Shown: positions 10,940 through 23,415 of the stretch, one piece after another
Numbering within the stretch: position 1 is the stretch's first letter
Layout of the letters: the number at the start of each line of letters is the position of its first letter
Assembly: GCA_037044905.1 (NCBI GenBank)
Contig: JBAOKB010000061.1
Coordinates: 248,001 to 312,000, forward strand
DNA: 64,000 nt
DNA from: Hortaea werneckii
Lineage: Eukaryota > Ascomycota > Dothideomycetes > Mycosphaerellales > Teratosphaeriaceae
Reading direction: 5' to 3'
The notes under the pieces: generated by a model
What the model saw: the letters and a program-made list of their open reading frames with translations, nothing else
What the model was told of the DNA's origin: nothing
Databases searched by the model: none
Position numbers and translations under genes: made by a program

Positions 10940-11501
10940 TCACAGCCCGCCTTGAATGGCGAAAGAGGAAAGGATGAGGACCATGGCGTTGATGACTCCC
11001 CATGACAAAGGAATCCATGTGGACATGCGGAAGAATCCTGCGGAGTAAACACCTCCAAGTCTGTTCTCAGGGTTAGATTATGGGCCCAATATTACGCTTC
11101 CCATGCGCACGAGAAATCTGCCATGTCAAAGGAGACTTACACGCCGCCCACAACACTTCCGGCAATCACGGCCTCTACGCCACCGATGATGAGGTAGATA
11201 ATGGGCACCACCCAGATCACCTTCCAGTTCTTCCACTGGATCGCACAAGCGTAGCTGGCCGCCACCATATGCACCCCTACTACACAGATGAGTGTCCAGT
11301 AGAGGGTGAACTTGAACATCGAGTATGCATCGTAGAGGAAAGCTGTTTGTGTTCCGGCGACAGGAAAGGGCCAGTAAAGGGACGGGAACGGTGGTGGCGT
11401 GTAGAGAGTGGCGTCTGATCCACGACAGTTTTTAAGAAATTGTTGCTGCTGAATTCAGTTCAAGGACATGATTATGTTTCCGCTAAATAACGATACCTCA
11501 T
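10940..11501 (-). CDS. Small polytopic membrane protein, TMEM170-like
   Basis: Best model: a micro-exon (11497-11501), an exon 11141-11448 and a last exon 10940-11060, with introns of 48 and 80 bp. The end of the protein is unambiguous: GGVYSAGFFRMSTWIPLSW then a membrane helix ending AIQGGL. Three or four hydrophobic helices follow an aromatic/proline-rich lead (TPPPFPSLYWPFPVAGTQ). Layout and the small-residue AGSVVGGVLGGVYSAG turn resemble the TMEM170 family of ER/nuclear-envelope membrane-shaping proteins; that assignment is inference from pattern. Connecting the start to the conserved frame needs one extra base, probably in the A-run near 11432, giving 144 residues; otherwise translation would start at 11319. 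Confidence 0.65.
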
Positions 11502-11944
11502 CTTCGCGACTCGACGCTCGCCTGCAGCAAGCTTCTTGATGCTACCTCCTCAGCCCAGTCGTGGTTCCTTCTTATATAAAAAGTCATCTCACATGCTCTT
11601 CAGCACGACGTCTAATGTGAAGCGCAATGGTACTTCGAGCATAATGTGTCATCTGTGAACGACATGCAGATTATGTATGAACATATGGGCAAGTCTTGTG
11701 GAAGGAGGCGTGGTTGATGAGGTCGTTGTTGCGACCGTTACTGCCGCGCTAAATTATTCGTGCGTCGGGCGCTCTACCAAATCAGTAAATAAATATGGGT
11801 CTCGATTCCGCCTTCAGTACCTCGGCACGTGAAGCGCGACCGACAGCGACAGCGCAACACGTCCCTACGTACTACTGGCCAGGATATCAAGTCGTAGACC
11901 GATGCCGCATCACTTACTGATGCGACAAGCTGTCAGCCACCAGA
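11502..11944. other. Divergent promoter region of the TMEM170-like gene and pex8
   Basis: No open frame of interest. Head-to-head arrangement of the two flanking genes suggests a shared promoter region. Confidence 0.5.
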
Positions 11945-14138
11945 ATGCCTGCTGATCGTCTGCTCGGGACGTTGCTTAGAGCACTCCAGACATGGTCTGA
12001 TCAGCAAGATACGCAAAGGCAAGGGTCTTCCACCTAGACATCGATTCAGGATAGATACTGACACGGCATGGTGAAAGACTTCTGGGAACGGCGGCTTCAC
12101 TACTGACAACACTCAATAATCCACTCAATGTCACCCTCCTAGCCAGTCAGTTGCTCTCGGCCCCAGCAATCTGGGCGCAGCCTGATGGTCTGCGAACCTG
12201 CATGAGCAGTCTGAGTGTATTCCATTCTGCCGCACAGTCCTTGATACGTCATGAGGCCGCGCTGAAAGAAAAGTCGCCCTCTGATCCGGACTTTCAGCAA
12301 CTCCAACTTGAACGAACCTTGCCCAAGGACGACTGGGTTCGAGCTGCCGTAGCCGGTGCAGACGAGCATCGCCCGCGATGGCGACATCTTCTTATTATCG
12401 GGGGCCTCTTGCTGGGGTTCGGGGCTGCAGAGGATGAGCACCTGTCTCAGCCGATGCGAAATACGTTAGAATCCGGGTTAGTGGCGGCTTCTAATGCTTC
12501 ATTGGAAGAGATGGCAGAAGGCGATGTTCTCGGCCAAGAGACCATCGCTCTTGTCTTGAATCACTGCTTTCCCGTCATGTCTGACTACGAAAGATCACGT
12601 CTTGATTATGACCGCCTCCTACCTGTGCTAATGCGGTCCGTTTTGCATCTCCCAGAAGGCCTGCGATCGGCATATTTTCTGGGCGCTCTTGACATCGACG
12701 TACAACAAGTGTCCAAATCGCAATTTCAGTGGTCGGAACGAACGAAGTCCTTCCAACTTATCCAGACAATGCTTGTCAGTCCCCTCATATCCTCACTTGG
12801 CCCGCTTGCTCGGCTGATAGGCCACACTGTCGAGCAGGTGAGAGATCCGCAGCTTGTGCTCGCCGCCGTTGACGATATCGAGGGGTTCGTACGCACGCTC
12901 TACCTGCAGTGGCGGCAGCTCAAGCTTTCAGAGATAGATGCATCGGAAGAGGCCATGTATCTCGACAATGAGACCTTGTACAAAACCACACCGGCCCTGT
13001 GGAAGTTGCTGCGGTCGACAATGTTCGCGCTTGTTATAATTCTTCGGAGCGTTGTCGGCAGGACACTAGGCGATAGGATGTTGTCAAGCAGTCGAAGTAA
13101 GTGAATCCGTCAGGGTTAGGATGGTCGTCGCTGATTTGTGATGCAGTCGCTTCTGGCCTGGCCGCACAGGCGCTTCATATCTTGCGATACCTCTATTTCA
13201 TCTCATCCAGACAAGGTGGCTCGACATTCTCGCAGTATACATTTGTCTACCTGACGGCTATGGACATCCTTGCTGCCCATCCAAGAGAAATCGAGGCCTT
13301 TGTGGACCAGATCAAGCCTGCCGAACTTGGACAGGTGCCACAGCACCCGTTAGATCGCACTCTTGACCTCTTCTTTCTCAACACAGCTGAGAACTTCACG
13401 CCGGTCGTGTCTTCTCGCATTTCGGAAGAACAGCTCGTGGCAGCTGCCGCTCCTTATCTTGCCGCTGGCGGCAACAACAACTTACTTCCTATCTTTGAGG
13501 CTGCACACAGTGTTATGCTCGCCTGCTTTTCGGCGCCGCAGAATGTTGACCTGACTTTTCGACATCTGCCTTTCTACATCGATGCGCTATTCAGAGTCTT
13601 TCCAAGCAACCTGTCCGCACGCCAATTCAGACTGGCCTTCAAAACACTCATGCGCCTGACCACTCCGCCCTCGGCCCTCGCGTATCACCAGCCCATGCTG
13701 CCTGCTACATTGCTCGAACTTCTTAATGAACGAGCACGGAATGCTTCAACTGTCCCCTTGTTCCCACAGCCGACGAGTCAAGATCCCGACGCGCCGCCGG
13801 AGGCAGTGATGGAATTATCTGAGCAAGCAGTCGTCGTGCTGACGGTGCTTGATACGCTTACACAGCTCCCGCTTGACCTACTGGACGAGTGGTTGCCTGT
13901 CAGCGCCGAACTGGTCAACATGATTGAGGACGCCGTCATGCGCGAACACTGCAAAGAACACTTTTGGCACGTGTTGATTGATGGCGAGATGGATCCTGGA
14001 AGGAGTGAGCTGTGCGCGGCGTGGTGGAATACCAGTGGCGGTAGAGAAATGGTTTTGTACGGTCGAGAGGATGAAGAACAGCATGTTGCTGAGATGAGTG
14101 GGGCACTTCCGGTGCCCGGGGCTGAAAGCAAGCTCTAA
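11945..14138 (+). CDS. pex8: Peroxin-8, intraperoxisomal import factor
   Basis: Three exons (11945-12018, 12078-13096, 13147-14138) give 694 residues. The N-terminus MPADRLLGTLLRALQTWSDQ followed by NPLNVTLLASQLL and the SVFHSAAQSLIRHE block match fungal Pex8. The protein ends in SKL, a type-1 peroxisomal targeting signal, as expected for Pex8, which sits on the lumenal face of the importomer and links the docking and RING subcomplexes. The first intron is non-canonical: it opens with GCAAGG and closes with AAAG, a GC-AG intron of 59 bp. The second (50 bp) is GT-AG. No frame break is present. Confidence 0.93.
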
Positions 14139-15569
14139 TGGCTGTACGACACGAAACGACAATTGGTTTCTTCTCCTCTAACACATTCCGGCATGACGGC
14201 ATTTGGCAGAAGTAGTCTGTCGCGCGCGGACCACAAGATTGGGAATGGAAGAGCCTGACGACCTTCAGAGGCAACCACCAATCGGTAGTGATGCCACAAC
14301 GCCAGGGAAAAGTGCCTTGAAGCACCATCATCGATCTGCCGTCAGCATTCCAACCAATTCTCGGGCTGTGTGTAAAGAGAGACGCCTGGGAAGCAATCAA
14401 ATGGTTGCGATCCCCCAAAGGACAACTGGAAGTCAGCCCTTCCCTGCTATTCCAGATTCAAGCCTTTTAGAGAAGATGATAGCTCTTGCTTGTTGATGGG
14501 AGGGCTGAGGTCATCCGCTACAGAAAGTGACGTTGTCGACGAGCAGACAAGGAAAGTGGAAGAGCAGACGAAATACTCAGTCGAAAGTGCCATTTAGTGC
14601 AACGCGACGGCCATGCATCTAATCCGTGTATGGACAATTTCAGGCAAGAGGAAATGGTCAAATGGGGGAGAATTGGATACAGTCGTGGCAAATGTGGCCC
14701 TAATTCGGTCCCAGCAGCCAAACGGGTGCTTCAGCTCTCATTCGCAGACATGTCAATTCTTTCTCGAAGTACGCGCCTTACCATTCAGGAGAGGCTCGAA
14801 GCAGGTGACCTATTTGCGGCAGTCTTGAATCGCCACATCTTTGCCACTATGCGATCTTGAGGTGGTATTCGATTCAAGCAGGAGTGCTCCGAATGTACGC
14901 CGACAGCTTATTCTACGCTATAGTCAAGAGGCTTTTCTTTGCTGTCAGCTGCCCTCGAAAGCCGAGGGCTATGCTTCAGTATTGCTTAATTGCGAGCAAG
15001 CATTCCACTAAGCACGTAGACCAGGCTGTGATGGCTCAAACAGGATTATGACCCGTCTGACTTCCTACATGCAGCAACAGTTGCAGCACGATAGCCACAA
15101 GCATCATTAATGACCCGTCCCAATACCACTCACCTTCCTAAGAAGCCCCGGCCCAGTCCGCTACCCCGCAGATGCCCTAAAGCTTATACATGTGGAACCT
15201 CTCCCAAACGATCTCATTTGTGCAGTACTCCAGCTTCATTTCATCCACTGTGCCTATAGCGGAGCCACAACACTGCCGTTCGCCCAGGTGTGGTCACCCG
15301 ATCGGGCTATCGACGGCAGATTAGCATCTCAAGCAACCACTTGATCCCTGGGCAAGACTCTTATTCGTGGGAAGAAGTTCGTGCCTTGGGCTAGTAATGC
15401 ATATGCTCCGGTGATACTGTACAGTGTAGCTTCAAAGGCGTCTAAGGGGGTGTATCATGACGTGCCGAGGCGATATGGACAGGTCAGTATCTTCATCGTC
15501 GGGAGATAGATATCTTCAGGCTTTCCCACCCCAGAGGACGTTCTGTTGCCTCATTCTTCCGATTCAAAA
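14139..15569. other. No recognised gene
   Basis: Only short frames. The 3' part probably holds the GH55 promoter. Confidence 0.5.
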
Positions 15570-18261
15570 ATGAGAACGTTTCATATTTTGGCTACTGCGG
15601 GAGCAGCATTGCTTGGTGTCGATGCCCAGCATGTTCATCTGCAGATACCTGAAGTGCAAGAACATGTTCATTCCATGCTAAGAGAGTTCAAGGAGTGAGT
15701 CTGGCATTCTATTCATTCTCTGAAACAACTGTCATCAAGTCGTCGTGGGAGGCAACGAGGAAGTTATGCTGACCATACCAGGTACACTGATTACGATGGT
15801 CCTTCGTCGACGTACTGGAACCATCCTAGTCCACGGCCGCACCGACCTGTCTTCACTGCACAGGAGAGCTGTGACTACTGGTTGGCGGACATTAAGCATC
15901 AAGGATTAGCTGCATTCAACTCCAATCCCTCAGGCTACCAAGTGTTCAGGAATGTCCGGAGATTTTGGAGCAAAAGGAGATGGTGTTGCAGACGATGCAC
16001 CAGCTATCAACGCGGCTATATCTAGTGGCGGTCGTTGCGCCCCTGGCTCATGTGCGTCGTCCACAACGACGCCAGCGATCGTTTACTTCCCTCCCGGAAC
16101 CTACAATGTGAACTCTTCTATCATCGACTACTACTACACACAGCTTATTGGCAATCCGAAGTGCTTGCCGGTCATCCGACCGTTTCCGCTTTTCCAAGGA
16201 GGGCTTGGTGTTATCGACGCTGATCCTTATGTTGCCGGAGGGAACCTCGGATTTGGTAGTACCAATGTCTTTTGGAGACAGATTCGCAACTTCATTATCG
16301 ATCTCACCTTAGTACCACATACCAGCGCCATTACCGGCATTCATTGGCCAACTGCTCAGGCTACAAGCATTCAGAATGTTCAATTCAAGGTACGTCTTCT
16401 GCGGTATCCGGAGAACGAACTAGAAAACGTTTTGTTGACATTAAACAGATGAGCAGTGCGCCAGGGACTCAACACCAAGGTATCTTCATTGAGAGCGGAT
16501 CGGGTGGATTCATGACCGATCTTACCTTTGATGGTGGGCTGAACGGTGCGGCATTCGGTAACCAACAATTCACGATGCGCAATCTTGTCTTTAGGAATGC
16601 TGTCACGGCCATCAGCCAGATCTGGGACTGGGGTTGGACTTACCAGGGCATCACGATCGAGAACTGCTCCGTCGGTCTCGACATGTCTTCAGGAGGCTCA
16701 GACAATCAAGCAGTAGGGTCCATGACGTTCATTGACTCCAGCATAAGCAATACAGGTGTTGGCATCAAGACGGCCTTTGGGCCTAACTCTCAGCCTCCTG
16801 CGGCTGGCTCATTGATTTTGGAGAATGTGGAGTTTAACAACGTTCCAATCGCTGTTCAGGGTGCCAATGGAGTCACCGACCTACAAGGCAACACTCATGT
16901 CACAGCATGGGGCCAAGGCCATTCATACACTCCTAATGGACCGAATAACTTCAAGGGAGCCATAGAGGCTGTCAATCGTCCTGCATCTCTGGTACAGGGA
17001 AATGGACGATACTACACCCGAAGTAAACCGCAGTATGAGCAGCACTCGCTTCATGATTTCGTGAGCGCTCGGGACTATGGGGCCACCGGTGACGGCCACA
17101 CTGATGATACTACAGCGCTTCAGCGGGCAATCACAGAAGCCACTGCCCAGAACAAGATTCTTTTCCTCGACCACGGAGACTACATCGTCAGGACAACCAT
17201 CCGAATCCCAGCAGGTAGTCGCATCGTCGGGGAGACTTACAGTGTAATCTTGTCTCAGGGTTCCTTTTTCAACAACATGGACAGTCCACAACCAGTGGTA
17301 CAGATCGGTACACGCGGTGAGACTGGATCGGTCGAACTAAGCGACTTCATTGTCTCCACACAAGGTCAACAGCAAGGCGCGACCCTGTTTGAATACAATC
17401 TGATATCTGCTGCGAGCTCGCCTTCTGGCTTGTGGGATGTTCATGGACGAGTGGGCGGCTTTGCGGGCAGCAACTTGCAATACGCGCAATGCCCGAGCAC
17501 ACCGGGTACGACGATTGACTCCAGCAACCTCGATCGCAACTGCATTGCAGCTTTCATGGGAATGCACATCACAGAGTCAGCCTCGGGTCTTTACTTGGAG
17601 AACGTTTGGTATGTGAAATATTCGCTAGCATTGCTCTACAGATGCTGACCCTGCATTGCAGGCTTTGGACAGCTGATCATGACATCGAGGACCCTGGCCT
17701 ACGGCAGATTACTATTTACGCAGGTCGTGGCCTGCTTGATCAAAGCAAGGCAGGCACTATCTGGCTTACGGCACTAGTTCGGAGCACTTCACTCTTTATC
17801 AGTACCAGTTTGCCGATGGAGCTAGGAACGTCTTTGCCGGCCAGGTCCAACGGAAACGCCATACTACCAGCCAAATCCCTCGGCACCTTTACCCTTCCCA
17901 TATGTGGCCTCACTGAGTGACCCCAAGTTTCCGAGCAAGACTGCCACGGATGGAAGCTTGGTGATTCCGGATGCCAATGCCTGGGGTTTGCGCATCGTTG
18001 ACTCCTCAGCTATATACATTTATGGCGCCGGGCTCTACTCATTCTTTAACAACTACAGCACCGCTTGCTCGAATCAAGGGAAACGGAGAGCAATGCCAGA
18101 ACAGCATCTTCGACCTCGAGAACAGCAAGGATATCACTGTGTACAATTTGAACACTGTGGGAACGCACTACATGCTGGAAATCAACGACCAAGTTTCGGC
18201 GATTTATTCACAGAATCTGGACGGCTTTGTGGATACTATTGCCTTATTTCGGAACAATTGA
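15570..18261 (+). CDS. GH55 exo-beta-1,3-glucanase, frame-broken
   Basis: A secreted glucan 1,3-beta-glucosidase-like protein with a signal peptide (ending about VDAQ) and two pectin-lyase-like beta-helix repeats, each opening with a DFGAKGDG / DYGATGDGHTDDT motif (exon 2 and near 17080). Exons 15570-15694, 15782-16389, 16449-17608 and 17662-18261 have GT-AG introns. Four one-base frame breaks lie at about 15957-15959 (extra G), 17770 (missing G), 17849 (missing A) and 18081-18083 (extra A). They sum to zero and correcting them gives an 831-codon frame, normal for GH55. Conserved blocks continue across every break. Either a young pseudogene or, more likely given the rest of the window, assembly indels. 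The role would be cell-wall or external beta-glucan degradation. Confidence 0.88.
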
Positions 18262-19567
18262 TCTCTTTTGGACAGCTATCTGTTGGAGAGCTCTAGCAGT
18301 TCAATTGGAGTCAATGTCGGGTCGAGTCGGCTGTAGCTTGACGCTCCAAACGCCGGTTGCCATCATTTAGCTACATTCGGTATGTAGCTTTCGGTACAAG
18401 CGGCAGAGCACATCTACAAAGGTGGAAATATAACCGGGTTTGTAAAAGGTTCCTGCATGCGACATGCGGAGAATTTCTTCTCTTGTCTAATGCCTGGGTG
18501 CGAGTGCGCCAGTGTTGCCCAGATGGGTGCGTGTAACGACATGTGCTTGAATTTGTAAAGTGGATTTTCCATCGTTGCGAGTGCGACTTTGCTTGAAACC
18601 AAAGAGAATTGCATTGTGGACTGTCCCAGGGTACCTAGGTATCGATGTGAATTAGGCCGACGGAACTGCCTCCAGCTGTGCCACAACCTTCTTGTCACAC
18701 TATACGCTAACGAATATGTACAAGGATTTATCGGAGTCTGCTAAATTGATCCGAGCCTTGGATCGCCTGTCAGCCAACCGTTAGTGTGGGGAAACGAGCG
18801 ACTAGGTGTACTTTGACATGCACGACGCAACTTCATCTTCTCCAGCTCATGGAAGACTGACAAGCATTTGCAGACGCCAAACCTCCCACAAAGCATTGTT
18901 CGCAGCACGAACTGGGACAACCATGGACCTTCTTGGCTTCGTCCTCGTACGGACTTCGTTTCTTCGCTCGATGGCGGGCAGCTCGAGTGGTACAGAGCGT
19001 TAATAGCCGGCTCGCGTTGAGATAGCTGCAGGAACCGCATTCCAGCAGATCCAAAATCGAAGTCTATCCATGACGATGAGGCGCATATTCTATGTGCCGC
19101 CTCGCTGTACGCCGCAGCAATCGCCACCTCTCCACCATACTCTGTGTAGCACTCCCATTGGATCTGGCCGTCCTCTAGCCGTTCACGCTCTCTAGTCCCT
19201 TGTTGAATTGATTGACAGGGGCAGCCGGCTTCCTCTTAGAGTTTAATGGGAAGCTCAATGTGGGCTGAGGAAGCTGCTTCGACTGGTCAAGACGGTCTTG
19301 GATGTCCGATGAATGGTTAGCCGAGGAGGAGTTGGCTCCTAGGGTCTCAATATGCCTTCCATGGCGGCCTGGATGAGTTGAGTTTCGACGATGGATGCGA
19401 CGGCAAGAGGGCAAGTTGATGCGGGCGTAACACAGCAGGCGTCTGCATATATATGGTCGTTGCAGCAGCTAGGTTTGTTTCGTTGAGCGTTCTCGTCGCG
19501 CGTCTGTTTTGAGCAAGTTTGCTCCTGTTTCAGTCTTTCGTTCTCTTATACATATCAGCTCGGAAAT
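18262..19567. other. Intergenic region between GH55 gene and laccase
   Basis: No supported gene. A 128-codon minus-strand frame at 18741-19127 has no recognisable feature. The last few hundred bases should hold the laccase promoter. Confidence 0.5.
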
Positions 19568-21663
19568 ATGCACTCGCTATTATCGTTCCTGGCTCTCGCG
19601 CTGCCATTGGCTTCTGGAGTCGATGCAGCGGCCTCATCGAAACGCTGGTCCCGTCCTGGACGCGGCGGTTTTGGCGACCGCCACGGAGGCCATCACTGGT
19701 CAGCCTTGTCTCAGGATAAGACCAATGGTAAGCTGCTACTTTGTTGCGACTTCTTGACAAGAACTGACCAATGCTCGGCAACAGGTTTAAGCCACCTTGG
19801 CAAGCTTGACGCCCCTCGGCTTCCACACTTCATAGACGGCCCACACCCGGGAGGCTCACCGAGACCCTGGGAGGACAGAGATGCTAAGAACTGCAATCCG
19901 TATGATGTGAACTCCATCCCGAACACTGGAGTTACTCGGCAATACGACTGGACAGTCACCAACACTACACTTGCGCCTGATGGAGTTGAGCTTCCCCTGC
20001 TTGTTGTCAATGGCCAATTTCCGGGCCCAACTATCGAGGCCAACTGGGGTGACTGGATTGAGGTTACTGTTCACAACCAGTTGGTAGGCGAATATGAGGA
20101 GGGAACCAGCATCCACTGGCACGGATTCTTGCAAACCGGAACTCCTTACTACGATGGTACCCCTGGAATTTCTCAATGTCCCATTGCTCCTGGCAAGTCC
20201 TTCACCTACCGGTTCCGTGCGGAGTTGTATGGGACATCGTGGTGGCACAGCCACTATTCCTCCCAATACGTCAACGGACTTTCTGGCCCGATTGTGATTT
20301 ACGGGCCGGACAGCCAAGGCTACGATATCGATGTTGGCCCGGTCATGCTTTCAGATTGGTTTCACGACTACTATGACAACCTTCTTATCGATATCTTCTA
20401 CGCTACCGAAACTTGCGATCCCCATTGTCCACCAATGTCTGACAATATGTTGATCAACGGCAAGAATAACTACCCGTGCAATGAGACCGAGAAGACGTGC
20501 ACGCCTAATGCTGGGCTTGCAAACTTCAAGTTTGAGACTGGCAAGAAGCACCGATTGAGGCTGGTCAACCATGCAGCTGAAGCCATTGTCTTTTTCTCTA
20601 TCGATGGCTACGACATGACCGTGATCTCCAACGATTTTGTTGCTGTTGAGCCTTATAACACAGACCTCGTGATCTTGGGTGTCGGCCAGCGAACGGACGT
20701 CATTGTTCAAGGCCGCGATAACCCCAAGGAAGCCGTCTATATGCGTATGACGGAAGGCCCTTCTGGACTTGGTCCAAGGGGGACAACTGGTTGCTCTCTT
20801 AACACGGGTGTGAGCATTGAGGCTGTTGCGCCGATCTATTACGAGGACGCCGACACTTCCGTGCTCCCCAGCACCACAAGCGATATCGACCCTAGCCGAT
20901 ACCTCTTCCCTAACAACTGCGGTAACGAGGCGCTCAACCATACCACCCCTTCTTATGCAATGGAGGTGAAGGAGCCGACGACCCAACTCGACTTCCTTAT
21001 GACAGGCGGTTACAACGCGACCGGAGCTTTCGTGTGGTACATGAACAATATCACTTATTACACCGATTACAACGATCCAAGCCTGTTCGAGGCCAAGCTT
21101 GGCAACTATAATTTTAGCCAGGAAAGGCAGATCTATAACATGAAGAACAACACCGTGGTTCGCATCAACATGACCAGCGTTGGCTTCCCTGCTTCCCACC
21201 CTATGTGAGTGTATTTCTTGGATCCTTTTCGACGGCGATTTGGCACAGCAGCTGACACTAATTTCCCAGGCACCTTCACGGCCATAACATGCAGGTCCTT
21301 GCGGAGGGTGTTGGCACCTGGGACGGAACGATCGTCAACCCATCCAACCCCCAGCGTCGCGACACTCAGCTCATCCGGCCGAGTGGCTACCTAGTCGTCC
21401 AGGTCGAGCTCGACAACCCTGGCGTCTGGCCTCTGCACTGTCACGGTAAGCCACAGTCCCATCTCGAAATCCTAAACGGTGAAGGTTGCTGACAAAGCCC
21501 AGTCGCCTGGCATACGAGCGAGGGGATGAACATCAACTTGTTGGAGCAGCCGGACACGCTCAGGGAAGAAACAGAGATGCCGTATGTGATGGGACAGACC
21601 TGTAGAGACTGGAGCGCTTGGAGCAAGACTACGGTTGTGCCTATGATTGACTCAGGGCTCTAG
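19568..21663 (+). CDS. Secreted laccase (multicopper oxidase)
   Basis: Four exons (19568-19727, 19785-21204, 21270-21445, 21503-21663) encode 638 residues. A signal peptide (about 20 residues) precedes three cupredoxin domains. All four copper motifs are visible: SIHWHGF, WWHSHYSSQY, HPMHLHGHNM and HCHVAWHTSEGM. The residue ten after the T1 cysteine is Met, not the Leu or Phe common in fungal laccases. The protein ends exactly in DSGL, the C-terminal plug typical of ascomycete laccases. Several N-glycosylation sites are present. Likely role: oxidation of phenolics, pigments or lignin fragments outside the cell. No frame break is present. Confidence 0.95.
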
Positions 21664-21972
21664 ATGAAAGACTGGTGCGCGGCGAGAATAGATATGACCA
21701 ATTTCTTACCTAGGTATTTCCTTGGCTTTGCGTCGTCCCAATAATACCACCGATTCACAGATTAATTACGCCTCGTCTTCCTATCACGTCATTGGTGATT
21801 ATATTGCATGTCGCATTCGTTCAACTTCAAATGCGAGATGCGAGGGTGCTGAGGGCCGTGGCCCCGTGACTCCGAAGTATAGCCGTGCTATATATCTCCA
21901 TGATGAATCTGAAGTGAAGTTCACTTTCACCAACGCCCAAGCATTCGGAGAAGCAACTTCTGTTTGGCCAAT
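21664..21972. other. Short intergenic region
   Basis: Nothing recognised between the laccase stop and the EBP-family start. Confidence 0.5.
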
Positions 21973-22782
21973 ATGGCTTCGACTATTGAAGAGCCTTCGA
22001 TCGTGAGCACTACTACCGTCCTATCTCTGCTCTCAACCGTCGCCATTCTCGCTACCGCCTACTTTGCTTCTCTCTCCCTCCTCCCGTCATCCAGCTCGAC
22101 CAAGATTCGCGTACTCTTTGTCTGGCATGCCTTCGATGCCCTAATCCACTTTATACTGGAAGGCTCATATCTTTACAACTGCTTCTTCTCCTACACCACG
22201 CAAGCTTCCGGGCTATGGCACCGAACGAGCCCTTCGTCTCACCTTACCTTCCACCCAACGTTTACTTCCTAGGCCAGAAAGAGCGGGTCTATGGCGCCGA
22301 CTACGGCACGAGCCCATTCAGTGCGCTGTGGCGTGAATATGCCAAGGCGGATAAGCGATGGGGCGGCTCAGACCTTGACGGTCATCTCACTAGAGCTCCT
22401 CACAGTCTTCATCGCTGGGCCCATGGCACTGTGGATCTGCCAGTGTCTTCGCAAGCAGAGGACGGACACATGGTTCTGGATGGTGATTCTAGCCACGGGT
22501 GAGCTCTACGGGGGCTTTATGACATTTGCCCCGGAGTGGCTGAGCGGCAATCCAAATCTCGACACCGACAACTTCATGTACAAATACGTGTACTTGTTCT
22601 TTTTCAATACGCTGTGGGTGTGGATACCTGCCTGGATCCTATGGGAGGCGCACTGGAGGATCAGTGCCAATGCCGAGTTCATCAGGAAGAATAGTGCGCT
22701 GCTTAGGCAAATGGGAGTGCAGCAGCAGCAAGGCAGTGGGCAGACATCCGACGGCAGCAAAAGTAGCAAGAAGAAGAGATGA
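21973..22782 (+). CDS. EBP/EXPERA-family membrane protein (sterol isomerase-like), frame-broken
   Basis: The start is MASTIEEPS. Hydrophobic helices include VWHAFDALIHFILEGSYL, which carries the His and Glu positions of the emopamil-binding-protein family, and later VYLFFFNTLWVWIPAWILWE. A Lys-rich tail (SSKKKR) suits ER retention. Family members isomerise the delta-8 sterol double bond or bind sterols. The frame shifts twice, at about 22210-22212 (G-run one short) and 22375-22376 (extra T). The two cancel to 269 residues, and reading continues in conserved sequence after each, so I treat it as one gene. It is one exon. Whether it is the ergosterol enzyme or a paralogue cannot be decided here. 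Confidence 0.8.
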
Positions 22783-23415
22783 GAATGGCTGGCAAATACA
22801 ACGGAGACACAGGATGTGGAAGTAGCGATCAGCCCGCCAGCTCGCATGGCAAGATTGGAGTTGAAGAGTGCAGGCTAGCGATCACTGCTCGAGCCATGCT
22901 GCTGGAGGGGATCCATTGGCACTTCAAACTGTTCCAAGGAAAAGGGGCAGATTCCAAGGCCGCCGTCTGGCACACAATCATTGCAGTCCGTGACGCCAAC
23001 ACTGCGTAAGACATTCGCGAGGCCGGCTCCAAAAGGATGGACTTTGATCTCTGCTCGCAGGGCATACTGCTGTGAGGCCGCCGCTCCTCTTGCTCCGGGG
23101 CCCCCGGTCAACCTCACACAAGCCGTCAATCCAGTTGATGCTGCCGGATCGCCACTCTCAGCTACAAGTGCATGAGTATAGCAAGTTAAGGTGTGTCCGG
23201 GCGGGCGCGCATAATCAGCAAGTCACGAACGAAACTCTCACCCTAACTTACCGAGAGAGCATGTTCCCGCTTCAACTACCGGTTGAACATCCTGCCTCGG
23301 CCGCGATCATCCATACGCTGGCCATTATTCGTTAGCTCTCATGAAGGCTCTCGAGAACGAATTTCACTTGGGGCCACAGAGAATATGTAAAAGGAATTCA
23401 ACATTGTTGCTATGA
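22783..23415. other. Intergenic, with a possible small Cys-containing frame
   Basis: On the minus strand 22875-23129 a frame of 84 codons contains VTDCNDCVPDGGLGICPF, which resembles part of a small cysteine-bearing protein. It has no clear start, signal peptide or upstream exon. Not called as a gene. Confidence 0.3.

Noticed and set aside
15570..18261. RIP as the cause of the broken GH55 gene
   Set aside because: The lesions are one-base indels in homopolymers, not C-to-T transitions, and codons around them are unmutated.
20351..21199. A 282-codon minus-strand frame within the laccase
   Set aside because: It lies entirely opposite a confirmed exon; no domain.
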